A program made the position numbers and the translations under genes. From Streptomyces huasconensis (GTDB taxonomy: Bacteria > Actinomycetota > Actinomycetes > Streptomycetales > Streptomycetaceae): a stretch of 34,693 nt of DNA. Within the stretch, counting starts at the first letter, position 1; each line of letters opens with the position of its first letter. Positions 24,634 to 32,456 of the stretch are shown here, in pieces. Under the pieces are notes generated by a model. The model was not told where the DNA came from. It saw only the letters and a list, made by a program, of their open reading frames with translations, and searched no databases. Where the stretch lies: positions 1 through 34,693 of the forward strand of contig RBWT01000083.1 in NCBI GenBank assembly GCA_004010275.1. Direction: 5' to 3'.

Positions 24634-26079
24634 ATGGGCATTCTGAGTCGCCTGCGGAACGCGTTCGGACGGTCACGCAAGGAGAGCGTTCCCGAGGCAC
24701 GGGAGCCCGAGCGTGCCCCCGCGTCCGGGGAACCGGCCCCCGCGGAGGTCGTGACGGTGCGTCCCCGTCCCCGGAACCCACCGCAGACCGGGCTCCGGAA
24801 CCGGCCCCGGAGCCGGCCCCCAAGGCCACGCTCCCGTCCCCCAGCCCCGAGCCGACGCCCTCCACGGTCGACGACCTGGTGGCCGCGGCCTTCGACGACG
24901 TCACGGTGCCGCCCCAGGGGACGGGCCGCGCGACGCCCGGGGGGGTACGGCGGGGGGAGGCGCCGGAGGGGGGCGAAGCCTGGGGCTGAGCCTGAGCGGG
25001 CGGAGGCGGAGTCCGAGCGGGCGGCGGCTGAGTCCGAGCCGGTGGCGGCTGAGCCTGAGTCGGTGGCGGCTGAGCGGGAGCCTGCGGCGGCTGAGCGGGA
25101 GACGGAAGCGGAGCCGGAGCCGACGGCTGAGCCGGACACCGCCGCCCCCACCCCTGTGGGCAATCGTCCCGCAGGGCGGGACGGGTGGGCACAGCCCGAA
25201 GCCGCCGAGGCCGATGAAGCAACGGCAAGCACACCGCCCACCGCGGAGCCCGAAGCCGCCGAGGCCGATGAAACCCCGGAAGCCACACCTCCCCCGGCGG
25301 AGCCCTCCGCGGAGCCCAAGGCCAAGCCCGAACCCGAAACCCGAGCCGAACCCAAGGCCAAGCCCGAACCGCAAAGCCCAGCGGAGCCCCCCGCGGAGCC
25401 CAAGCCCAAGCCCGCCCTCTCCGCCGCCAAGGTCAAGGCCAAGGCCCCCGCCCTGGCCACCGCGTACAAGGCCGCCGGCGCCGCCCTGAAGAAGAACGAC
25501 CTCACAGGAACCCGCGCCCCCGTCTACCTCGTACTGGACCGCTCCGGCTCCATGCGCCCGTACTACAAGGACGGCTCCGCCCAAAGCCTCGCCGACCAGA
25601 CCCTCGCCCTGGCCGCCCACCTGACGCCCGACCCCGAGGCCACGGTCCACGTCGTCATCTTCTCCACCGACATCGACGGCACCGGCACCCTCACCCTCCC
25701 CGAGCACGAGGGCCGCATCGACGAGCTGCACGCCGCCGCGGGCCACATGGGCCGCACGAGCTACCACCGCGCGATCGAAGAGGTCGTATCGCACTACGAG
25801 AAGTCGGAGCACAAGGAGAACGGCACCCCCGCCCTGGTGATCTTCCAGACGGACGGCGCGCCCGACGCGAAGGGCCCCGCGACCCAGGCCCTGGCGGACG
25901 CCGCCGCGCACCCGTTGTTCTTCCAGTTCATCGCCTTCGGTGACCACGACGCGAAGGGCTTCGACTACCTCCGCAAGCTCAAGGCGGAGAACGCGGCGTT
26001 CTTCCACGCGGGCCCCACGCCCCGCGAGCTGACGGACAAGGAGCTGTACGAGGGCCTGCTGGCGTCCTGGCGCCCGTAG
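24634..26079 (+). CDS. VWA-domain protein with Pro/Glu/Ala-rich linker; internal stretch out of frame
   Basis: A 481-residue cytosolic protein. The start MGILSRLRNAFGRSRKE follows GAAGGG. In the given frame about residues 44-112 are Arg/Pro nonsense. The neighbouring frame reads PSPEPTADRAPEPAPEPAPK, then STVDDLVAAAFDDVTVPPQG, which looks genuine. Two compensating 1-nt indels (near 24763 and 24970) are likely. A long repetitive linker follows (AESEP/AAEPES-like, then EPKAKPEP). From about residue 270 comes the von Willebrand A domain: PVYLVLDRSGSMRPYYKDGS (MIDAS), HVVIFSTDIDG, MGRTSYHRAIEEVVSHYE, VIFQTDGAPDAKGP and FQFIAFGDHD. It resembles the VWA proteins linked to tellurium/stress (Ter) functions in Streptomyces; role and partners are unknown. 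Confidence 0.82.
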   Translation: MGILSRLRNAFGRSRKESVPEAREPERAPASGEPAPAEVVTVRPRPRNPPQTGLRNRPRSRPPRPRSRPPAPSRRPPRSTTWWPRPSTTSRCRPRGRAARRPGGYGGGRRRRGAKPGAEPERAEAESERAAAESEPVAAEPESVAAEREPAAAERETEAEPEPTAEPDTAAPTPVGNRPAGRDGWAQPEAAEADEATASTPPTAEPEAAEADETPEATPPPAEPSAEPKAKPEPETRAEPKAKPEPQSPAEPPAEPKPKPALSAAKVKAKAPALATAYKAAGAALKKNDLTGTRAPVYLVLDRSGSMRPYYKDGSAQSLADQTLALAAHLTPDPEATVHVVIFSTDIDGTGTLTLPEHEGRIDELHAAAGHMGRTSYHRAIEEVVSHYEKSEHKENGTPALVIFQTDGAPDAKGPATQALADAAAHPLFFQFIAFGDHDAKGFDYLRKLKAENAAFFHAGPTPRELTDKELYEGLLASWRP

Positions 26080-26119
26080 CCCCCACGGCTACCGGACGGC
26101 GTCCGAACGGCGACCGAAC

Positions 26120-26153
26120 GGTGGACCCGGCAACCGGAGCTGCCGGGTCCACC
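26120..26153. terminator. Perfect 13-bp hairpin between the VWA gene and metG
   Basis: GGTGGACCCGGCA (26120-26132) and TGCCGGGTCCACC (26141-26153) pair perfectly around an 8-nt loop. It lies 41 nt after the VWA stop and 51 nt before the metG start. It is probably a terminator for the upstream gene. Because it is also in the metG leader or promoter zone, an attenuation role is conceivable but unsupported. Confidence 0.7.
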
Positions 26154-26203
26154 CCCTGATATCGAGGTGAGTGGATCTTCACGAGGCCGTTAGGATTTCG
26201 CCC

Positions 26204-27822
26204 ATGGCGGCCACTGGACTCGAGAAGCAGGGAGCGGACGAGAACGCGAAGGCGTTCTACGTCTCGACCCCCATCTACTACGTAAACGACGCTCCTCACC
26301 TGGGCCACGCCTACACGACCGTTGCAGGGGACGTGCTCACGCGCTGGCACCGTCAGCGCGGCGAGAAGGTGTGGTACCTCACCGGCACGGACGAGCACGG
26401 TCAGAAGATCATGCGCACGGCCGAGGCGAACGACGTCACCCCCCAGGAGTGGTGCGACAAGCTCGTCACCGAGGCCTGGAAGCCCCTCTGGGAGCACCTG
26501 AACATCGCGAACGACGACTTCATCCGTACGACGGAGAAGCGTCACACGGACCGCGTCCAGGAGTTCGTCCAGGATCTCTACGACAAGGGCGAGATCTACA
26601 AGGGCGGGTATGAAGGCCCGTACTGCGTGGGCTGCGAGGAGTACAAGCTCCCGGGCGATCTCATCGAGGCCGAGGACGGCACGAAGCTGTGCCCGGTCCA
26701 CAAGAAGCCGGTGGAGATCCTCAAGGAGGAGAACTACTTCTTCAAGCTGAGCGAGTACGGCCCGAAGCTGCTGGAGTTCTACGAGGCGAACCCGGGCTTC
26801 ATCCAGCCGGAGTCGGCGCGCAACGAGGTCGTGAACTTCGTCAAGCAGGGTCTTGAGGACCTGTCGATCTCGCGCTCGACGTTCGACTGGGGCGTCCCGG
26901 TGCCGTGGGACGAGAAGCACGTCATCTACGTGTGGATCGACGCGCTCCTGAACTACGCGACGGCCGTCGGGTACAACGAGAACCCGGAGAAGTTCGACGA
27001 GACCTTCCCCGCGAACGTCCACCTCATCGGCAAGGACATCCTCCGCTTCCACGCGGTGATCTGGCCGGCGATGCTGATGGCGCAGGGCCTGCCGGTGCCG
27101 GGCAAGGTCGCGGCGAACGGCTGGCTGATGGTCGGCGGCGAGAAGATGTCGAAGTCGAACCTGACCGGCATCAAGCCGCAGGACCTGACCTCGCACTTCG
27201 GCGTCGACGCGTACCGCTGGTACTTCCTGCGGGCGATCACGTTCGGCCAGGACGGCTCGTTCTCCTGGGAGGACTTCTCCGCCCGCTACACCTCCGAACT
27301 CGCCAACGACTACGGCAACCTCGCCTCGCGCGTCGCGGCCATGGTCGGCAAGTACTTCGGCGGGGAGCTGCCGGCCGCGACGCCGACGGCGACGCGGAGC
27401 AGGCGATCCACGAGGGCCTGGCGAAGGCCGTCGCGGCGGCCGACCGGAAGATCGGCGAGGAGCTGGACTTCCAGGGCGGCATCCTGGCGATCTTCGACTT
27501 CGTGAAGCAGGTCAACGGCTACATCACGGAGCAGGAGCCGTGGAAGGTGGCCAAGGACGACAGCCCCGAGGGCAAGGCCCGCCTGGCGACGATCCTCTAC
27601 ACGGCGGCGGAAGCCCTCCGCGCGGTGGCGGTCCTCCTCAACCCGGTCATGCCGGAGACGTCCCAGAAGCTCTGGGATTCCCTCGGCGCGGAGGCCTCCC
27701 TGGGCGCGCTGGCCGAACAGCGCATCGAGGACGCGGCCACGTGGGGCCGCCTCGCCCCCGGCGCGACGGTGACGAAGGGCGCGGTGCTCTTCCCCCGCCT
27801 GGAGGAGAAGCCGACCGCGTAA
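26204..27822 (+). CDS. metG: Methionyl-tRNA synthetase, one apparent frameshift
   Basis: Restoring one lost base near 27379 gives 539 residues, the usual size in Streptomyces. MetRS charges tRNA-Met in the cytosol. The catalytic domain has the HIGH-type motif HLGH at about residue 32 and KMSKS at about residue 314. Further landmarks are GTDEHGQKI, a zinc-binding CxxC (YCVGCEEYK) with LCPVHKKP, and VWIDALLNYATAVGY. The anticodon-binding domain begins EDFSARYTSELANDYGNLAS and after the shift continues DGDAEQAIHEGLAKAVAAAD, then VNGYITEQEPWKVAKD and LNPVMPETSQKLWDSLG. The uncorrected frame ends at 27505 without an anticodon domain, which should be lethal unless another copy exists. I therefore treat it as an intact gene with a sequence error. 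Confidence 0.95.
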
Positions 27823-27902
27823 CGGAACGGCACGCGACGGACCACGGATGAGTCCCGCCACGCCCCGGGATCACGACGGGGCGCGGCGGGACTCGTCGTA
27901 CG

Positions 27903-28166
27903 TCAGGCGCCCTCGCCGTCACCGTCACCGTCGAACAGGCCGGCCGCGTCGGTCACCTCGTAACAACGGTCGAGCCACAGCGCGAGGCGGCCGAGGTCCC
28001 CACAGGACCGCACCCGCTCCCGATCGGCTTCCGAGAGCTCGATGCCGCGCCAGTCGAGCGTGCGCAGGATGACTCTGGCCCGCTCCTCGGCCCGCGCCTC
28101 TTCACGGCCTTCTTCCCGCACCTTTTCGGCGACCTCATGCCGGAAGAAGTAGTTGATCGTCGTCAT
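27903..28166 (-). CDS. Possible short C-terminal product from an internal start in paralogue A
   Basis: In-frame ATG 28166 is preceded at 5 nt by GGAGGG (28177-28172), one of the strongest ribosome-binding sites in this window, although it lies deep inside a coding region. It would give an 87-residue protein starting MTTINYFFRHEVAEKV and holding the charged helix and C-terminal domain without the nuclease core. The site is encoded by Trp-Arg (TGG AGG), with AGG a rare Arg codon in Streptomyces. Translation from it is inferred by analogy with E. coli rpn genes, which make short C-terminal antitoxins. Confidence 0.45.
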   Translation of the reverse strand: MTTINYFFRHEVAEKVREEGREEARAEERARVILRTLDWRGIELSEADRERVRSCGDLGRLALWLDRCYEVTDAAGLFDGDGDGEGA

Positions 28167-28802
28167 CAGGTCCCTCCAGATTTTCTTCGCCTGGGGGTCG
28201 ACCAGGCCTGATTCGGTCAATTGGGCGAACATCGCCGCGCTGTCGACGTCGACAGTTTCCAGAGCGGCAGCCAGTGACTCCAGTATGGCGAGGGCGCCGG
28301 TTCCTCGACCATGTGTAATCGCCGAGAAGACCGCGAGGGGGACATCGTCCGCCGCCACTCCCGGATCTACGATCACCGGCACGTTGTCCGGCCCCAGAAC
28401 CAGCGGGCGCAGGATCAGCGTGGGCCAGCCCGGCAGACCGAACTGGACGGGCTTGGCGGCCCAGCGGGCCGTCGACGCGCTCTGCGTCAAAACGATCAGC
28501 ACCGGCTCGCAGCGGTACTTCTCGTAGAGATACGAGAGGTAGTACGCCCAACTGCCGCGCTTGGCCTCGTCCTTCTTGCCCTGCGACTCGATGACGAACA
28601 GATAGTTGCCGTCATCGGTGTCCACCCGTAACAGGGTGTCGCAACGCCGCTCGATGGGTTCGATCTCGGTGAGGTCCGCGTTGAGGATCGCGATGTCCCG
28701 GGGCTCCGGGAAGGGGATGTGCAGCAGTCGCGAGAAGGGGTGACGCCCGCCCCACTCCAGGGGCCCGGGCACCGCTCCCGGCCCCGTCCCGGGAACAGGC
28801 AC
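27903..28802 (-). CDS. Rpn/PD-(D/E)XK nuclease-like protein, paralogue A
   Basis: A 299-residue protein. The nuclease-like core reads IEPIERRCDTLLRV (Asp), then YLFVIESQGKKDEAKRGSWA (E-x-Q-x-K), followed by YYLSYLYEKYRCEPVLIVLT. This is the PD-(D/E)XK arrangement of the Rpn/YhgA-like family, which cleaves DNA and in E. coli acts in recombination and phage defence. The C-terminal third has a charged helix (EVAEKVREEGREEARAEERA), then a domain ending LALWLDRCYEVTDAAGLF, shared with the neighbour at 28887. The first 25 residues (VPVPGTGPGAVPGPLEWGG) do not resemble the paralogue's HEASHRIFQERPEIL start, so the 5' end may be rearranged or mis-sequenced. An aligned internal start lies at 28166. 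Confidence 0.75.
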   Translation of the reverse strand: MPVPGTGPGAVPGPLEWGGRHPFSRLLHIPFPEPRDIAILNADLTEIEPIERRCDTLLRVDTDDGNYLFVIESQGKKDEAKRGSWAYYLSYLYEKYRCEPVLIVLTQSASTARWAAKPVQFGLPGWPTLILRPLVLGPDNVPVIVDPGVAADDVPLAVFSAITHGRGTGALAILESLAAALETVDVDSAAMFAQLTESGLVDPQAKKIWRDLMTTINYFFRHEVAEKVREEGREEARAEERARVILRTLDWRGIELSEADRERVRSCGDLGRLALWLDRCYEVTDAAGLFDGDGDGEGA

Positions 28803-28886
28803 CTGAACGTTTCCTCGACGCTCGAAAGAGTGACCGCAGGCCCATTCACCCGGCCCCCGCCCCGCGAACCCGCTTGGCTTCGCCTC

Positions 28887-29861
28887 ATGGTCACCTCACG
28901 CCATGAGGCCTCCCACCGGATCTTCCAGGAGCGCCCGGAGATCCTCGGTCCCGTCTTCGGGCTGCTCGGCGTCCCGCCGCCCGCCAAGGCGATCGTGGAG
29001 GTCCTCACACCCGACACCACAGAGATCCGTCCCATCGAGCGCCGCATCGACAGCGTCCTCCGCGTCGAGCCGTCCGACGGCTGCGACAGCTTCCTCCTGG
29101 CCATCGAGGCCCAGGGGAAGCGCGACGCGGGCAAGGAGGCGAGCTGGGCGTACTACGTCGCGTATCTCCAGGCGAAGTACGAGCTGCCGGTACTGCTGCT
29201 CGTCATCTGCCAGGACAGGGCGACCGCGAGATGGGCGGCGGGGCCGTTCACCTGCGGCGCCCTGGGATGGACGGCGCTCAGCACGCATCCGCTCGTCCTC
29301 GGGCCCGAGAACGTACCCGTCATCACCGACCCGTCCGTGGCGGCACGGGACTTGGCGATGGCGGCGTTCTCGGCCCTGACACATGGCCGGAGCAAGGACA
29401 CCGGCGCCATACTGGACGCGCTGGCTCGTGCCCTGCGAGCGACCGACAAGAAGTCCGCCGACTACTACAGCGACCTTTTGGACGTCGGTCTGGGGAACAC
29501 CCCGGCCGGAGCGGAATGGAGAGAACTCATGACGTTCGTCAGCTACTTCCCGGGCCGGGGCACGCTTCGCGAGCAGGCCTACTTCGAGGGCAAGGCCGAC
29601 GGAAAGGCCGAAGGCATGGCCGAGGGCAAGGCCGAAGGCAGGGCAGAGGGCAAGGCCGAAGGTGCGGCCGAGGCTCTGGCCATGGCCGCCGGTACTGTCG
29701 TCCGTCTCCTCGACCGGCGTCTCGTCCCCCTCCCCGACGACGCCCGCGAGCGCATCACCGCCTGCACCGACCTCGACGTCCTCGCCCGCTGGCTGGACCG
29801 GGCCTTCACCGTCCAGAGCGTCGACGAACTCTTCGCCGAGGACACACCCCCGACGCCATAG
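28887..29861 (+). CDS. Rpn/PD-(D/E)XK nuclease-like protein, paralogue B
   Basis: A 324-residue protein starting MVTSRHEASHRIFQERPEIL. The catalytic-like core is IRPIERRIDSVLRVEPS (Asp) and FLLAIEAQGKRDAGKEASWA (E-x-Q-x-K), then YYVAYLQAKYELPVLLLVIC. The order matches the minus-strand neighbour along its whole length from the core on, so the two are divergent paralogues with 84 nt between starts. The C-terminal part contains a repeating Lys/Glu helix (FEGKADGKAEGMAEGKAEGR), then RLLDRRLVPLPDDARERITA and the shared LARWLDRAFTVQSVDELF end. ATG 28887 has no clear ribosome-binding site, unlike the internal start at 29529. Likely a nuclease-type effector; biological function unproven. Confidence 0.8.
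   Translation: MVTSRHEASHRIFQERPEILGPVFGLLGVPPPAKAIVEVLTPDTTEIRPIERRIDSVLRVEPSDGCDSFLLAIEAQGKRDAGKEASWAYYVAYLQAKYELPVLLLVICQDRATARWAAGPFTCGALGWTALSTHPLVLGPENVPVITDPSVAARDLAMAAFSALTHGRSKDTGAILDALARALRATDKKSADYYSDLLDVGLGNTPAGAEWRELMTFVSYFPGRGTLREQAYFEGKADGKAEGMAEGKAEGRAEGKAEGAAEALAMAAGTVVRLLDRRLVPLPDDARERITACTDLDVLARWLDRAFTVQSVDELFAEDTPPTP
29529..29861 (+). CDS. Possible short C-terminal product from an internal start in paralogue B
   Basis: In-frame ATG 29529 has GGAGAG (29518-29523) exactly 5 nt upstream. It would yield 110 residues, MTFVSYFPGRGTLREQAYFE onward, comprising the AEGK repeat helix and the C-terminal domain but no nuclease core. Its position aligns with the internal start of paralogue A (WREL-M versus WRDL-M). 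The site uses AGA, a very rare Arg codon here. The role as an antitoxin-like inhibitor is inference from the E. coli Rpn precedent. Confidence 0.45.
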   Translation: MTFVSYFPGRGTLREQAYFEGKADGKAEGMAEGKAEGRAEGKAEGAAEALAMAAGTVVRLLDRRLVPLPDDARERITACTDLDVLARWLDRAFTVQSVDELFAEDTPPTP

Positions 29862-29999
29862 CCACCCGCCCGTCCACACTGCCGCATGCCCGCACGCCGT
29901 ACGCAGCTCGCGTAGCGTGCGCAAGTGCGAGCCAGGCCTCGTGACGCGACACGTGGTTGACGTCACGGTGAGCTATGTCATGCAGGGGGACGGCTTGAT

Positions 30000-30028
30000 T
30001 TGACGCCGTCTTCACACTCCCCTACGTA
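30000..30028 (+). promoter_or_regulatory. Possible promoter for the small gene at 30040
   Basis: TTGACG (30000-30005) matches the -35 consensus, followed after 17 nt by TACGTA (30023-30028), a weak -10. It ends 11 nt before the start codon, so the transcript would be nearly leaderless, which is common in actinobacteria. The surrounding stretch is also less GC-rich than average. Confidence 0.4.
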
Positions 30029-30039
30029 AGCTTCACTGC

Positions 30040-30219
30040 ATGGCCACGACTCCCTCCCCCGCCCGGCGACGCACTGCCGACGAGGTCAACGAGGAGATCC
30101 GTGCGCTGTGGCTGGGTGCCGGTGGGCGGCTGCGGCCCGACGAGCGTCGGGTGTACGAGCAGCTCGTCACCGAGTGGGCCGAGGCCGAGGCGGACGCCTC
30201 GCCCACCCACGCCGCCTGA
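30040..30219 (+). CDS. Small conserved-looking hypothetical protein
   Basis: A 59-residue protein: MATTPSPARRRTADEVNEEI, then RALWLGAGGRLRPDERRVYE and QLVTEWAEAEADASPTHAA. It is a charged two-helix protein with no Cys or membrane segment. DEVNEEIRALW and LRPDERRVYEQLVTEW look like genuine coding sequence, with good third-position G/C. I have seen similar short proteins in Streptomyces, but no function is known to me. There is no ribosome-binding site, consistent with the short leader suggested by the promoter at 30000-30028. Confidence 0.6.
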   Translation: MATTPSPARRRTADEVNEEIRALWLGAGGRLRPDERRVYEQLVTEWAEAEADASPTHAA

Positions 30220-30473
30220 GGGACCGCCCCTCACGGCACCCGTCACCTGCCCAGCGCCGCCGCGTCTCCCTCACGACCTCACGACCACCGGTTCCCGCGA
30301 CGACACGCACCCTCGCGTGGGCCCTCCATGGTCCGCGTACAGACAGCCAAATCTCGCCACCTCGACCCCAGGCCCCTAGCCCCGAGCTTGAAGCCTCAGG
30401 CCTCAGGGAATCGGGCGCCCGTGCCGTCAACCCCGGCACCGCACAGGGACTTGAGGTCACCTGACGGCACGAA
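30220..30473. other. Intergenic stretch without a gene; one distant inverted repeat
   Basis: No supported coding sequence is visible. Near its right end GTGCCGTCA (30421-30429) and TGACGGCAC (30462-30470) form a 9-bp inverted repeat 32 nt apart, just beyond the aspS terminator. The strings CAGGCCTCAGG and CCCCTAG occur nearby without recognised meaning. Confidence 0.4.
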
Positions 30474-30513
30474 AAGAAGGGCCCCGGAACCGTCAGGTTC
30501 CGGGGCCCTTCTT
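30474..30513 (-). terminator. Strong terminator of aspS
   Basis: AAGAAGGGCCCCGGAACC (30474-30491) pairs perfectly over 18 bp with 30496-30513 around a GTCA/TGAC tetraloop. On the minus strand the stem runs out into TTCTTTTC, a classic intrinsic terminator, 15 nt after the aspS stop. Because TTCTTCG follows on the plus strand it may work in both directions. Confidence 0.9.
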
Positions 30514-30528
30514 CGACGTTCGACGCCG

Positions 30529-32292
30529 CTACTGCGCCGCAGGCTTACGCAGCGCGATGTTCAGCTCCCGCAGCCGCGACTCGTCCAGCTCGGTCGGCGC
30601 GCCCATCATCAGGTCCTGGGCGTTGCCGTTGAGCGGGAAGGCGATCGTCTCGCGGATGTTCGGCTCGTCGGCCAGGAGCATCACGATGCGGTCGACGCCC
30701 GGCGCGATGCCGCCGTGCGGCGGGGCGCCGAGTCGGAAGGCGCGCAGCATGCCCGCGAACTCGTGCTCCACGGTCTCCGCGTCGTAGCCCGCGATCTCGA
30801 AGGCCTTCAGCATGACCTCGGGCTCGTGGTTGCGGATGGCGCCGGAGGACAGCTCGATGCCGTTGCAGACGATGTCGTACTGCCAGGCGAGGATGTCCAG
30901 CGGGTCCTTCTCCTCCAGGTCCTTCATGCCGCCCTGGGGCATCGAGAAGGGGTTGTGGGAGAAGTCGATCTTGCCGGTCTCCTCGTCCTTCTCGTACATC
31001 GGGAAGTCGACGATCCAGCAGAACCGGAAGACGCCCTCCTCGAAGTGGCCCGCGCGCTTGGCGGCCTCGACGCGCACCGCCGACATGATCTTCGAGACCT
31101 CGTCGAACTCGCCCGCGCCGAAGAAGACCGCGTGGCCGGCCTCCAGGCCGAGCCGCTTGGTCAGCTCCGCGACGTTCGCCTCGGTGAGGAACTTGGCGAT
31201 CGGGCCGGTCAGCGAACCGTCCTCGGCGACGCGCACCCAGGCCAGGCCCTTGGCGCCGTGCTCCACGGCGTAGTCACCGAGGCCGTCGAAGAACTTGCGG
31301 GACTGCGACGCCGTGTCCGGCACCGGCAGCGCGCGCACGTGCTTGCCCGCGAAGGCCTTGAAGTCGGAGCCCGCGAAGATGTCGGTGATGTCGTGCAGTT
31401 CGAGCTTGGCGCGCAGGTCGGGCTTGTCGTTGCCGTACTTCAGCATCGACTCGCGGAACGGGATGCGCGGGAAGGGGGAGGTGACCTCGCGGCCGCCGCC
31501 GAACTCCGTGAACAGCTCCGTCATCAGCTTCTCGATGGGCTGGAAGACGTCTTCCTGCTCCACGAAGCTCATCTCGACGTCGAGCTGGTAGAACTCGCCG
31601 GGCGAGCGGTCCGCGCGGGCGTCCTCGTCGCGGAAGCACGGCGCGATCTGGAAGTAGCGGTCGAAGCCGGAGATCATCAGCAGCTGCTTGAACTGCTGCG
31701 GGGCCTGCGGCAGGGCGTAGAACTTGCCGGGGTTCAGGCGGGAGGGGACGACGAAGTCACGGGCGCCCTCGGGGGAGGTCGCGGTGAGGATCGGCGTCGC
31801 CATCTCGTTGAAGCCGAGGGCCACCATCTTCGAGCGGATCGCGGCGATGACCGCGCTGCGCAGCATGATGTTGCGGTGCATGCGCTCGCGGCGCAGGTCG
31901 AGGAAGCGGTACTCCAGGCGGCGCTCCTCGTTCACCCCGTCCTCGGCGTTGATCGTGAAGGGCAGCGGGCCCGCGGCGCCGAGCACCTCGACCTCGGCGG
32001 CCTCGATCTCGATCTCGCCGGTGGGCAGCTCCGGGTTGACGTTGTCGGCGCCGCGCGAGACGACCTTGCCGTCGACGCGGACGACGGTCTCCTTGGACAG
32101 CTTGTCCAGGACCTCGGCGGCGGCGGTGCCGGGACGGGCCACCAGCTGCGTGATGCCGTAGTGATCGCGGAGATCGATGAAGAGAATGCCGCCCAGGTCT
32201 CGGCGATTGTGCAGCCAGCCGCTCAGCCGGACGTCGGTGCCGACGTCAGAGGCGCGGAGCTCGCCGCAGGTGTGGGACCTGTACCGATGCAT
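30529..32292 (-). CDS. aspS: Aspartyl-tRNA synthetase
   Basis: A 587-residue class II synthetase that charges tRNA with aspartate. The N-terminal OB-fold anticodon domain (HTCGELRASDVGTDVRLSGW, then LHNRRDLGGILFIDLRDHYG) spans about residues 1-105. The catalytic core has YRFLDLRRERMHRNI (motif 1 area), LPQAPQQFKQLLMISGFDRY, motif 2 FRDEDARADR, then GEFYQLDVEMSF and motif 3 GIAPGVDRIVMLLADEPNIR. The bacterial GAD insertion domain lies between (FKAFAGKHVRALPVP). Length is normal for bacterial AspRS and the reading frame is undamaged. ATG 32292 starts at the family N-terminus, with only a weak ribosome-binding site. It is divergent from the SpoIIE-type gene. Confidence 0.97.
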   Translation of the reverse strand: MHRYRSHTCGELRASDVGTDVRLSGWLHNRRDLGGILFIDLRDHYGITQLVARPGTAAAEVLDKLSKETVVRVDGKVVSRGADNVNPELPTGEIEIEAAEVEVLGAAGPLPFTINAEDGVNEERRLEYRFLDLRRERMHRNIMLRSAVIAAIRSKMVALGFNEMATPILTATSPEGARDFVVPSRLNPGKFYALPQAPQQFKQLLMISGFDRYFQIAPCFRDEDARADRSPGEFYQLDVEMSFVEQEDVFQPIEKLMTELFTEFGGGREVTSPFPRIPFRESMLKYGNDKPDLRAKLELHDITDIFAGSDFKAFAGKHVRALPVPDTASQSRKFFDGLGDYAVEHGAKGLAWVRVAEDGSLTGPIAKFLTEANVAELTKRLGLEAGHAVFFGAGEFDEVSKIMSAVRVEAAKRAGHFEEGVFRFCWIVDFPMYEKDEETGKIDFSHNPFSMPQGGMKDLEEKDPLDILAWQYDIVCNGIELSSGAIRNHEPEVMLKAFEIAGYDAETVEHEFAGMLRAFRLGAPPHGGIAPGVDRIVMLLADEPNIRETIAFPLNGNAQDLMMGAPTELDESRLRELNIALRKPAAQ

Positions 32293-32456
32293 CGTCGTTC
32301 ATCCAGTCTTCGCGAATAGGGGAGAGAGCAGACCCTCCCAAGGCTACCGTCCGGGCGAAGATCGGTTTCCGGATATCCGCCGGGGGCACCCGCGCGGACG
32401 CCCGAGGCCCCCGCGCTCGGTGGCGGCGGGGGCGTACATCTTCCTAAAGTGGGTCA

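Noticed and set aside
25000..25420. GAG/GCC-rich repetitive DNA as a separate repeat element
   Set aside because: It encodes the Glu/Ala/Pro linker of the VWA protein in frame; low-complexity coding is sufficient explanation.
29862..30039. Possible tRNA or small RNA in the gap after Rpn paralogue B
   Set aside because: No cloverleaf, anticodon arm or T-loop GTTC box fits, and I see only short imperfect inverted repeats.
30328..32319. A 663-codon plus-strand open frame opposite aspS
   Set aside because: It is a pure mirror of aspS codon bias with no recognisable domain; aspS is certain.
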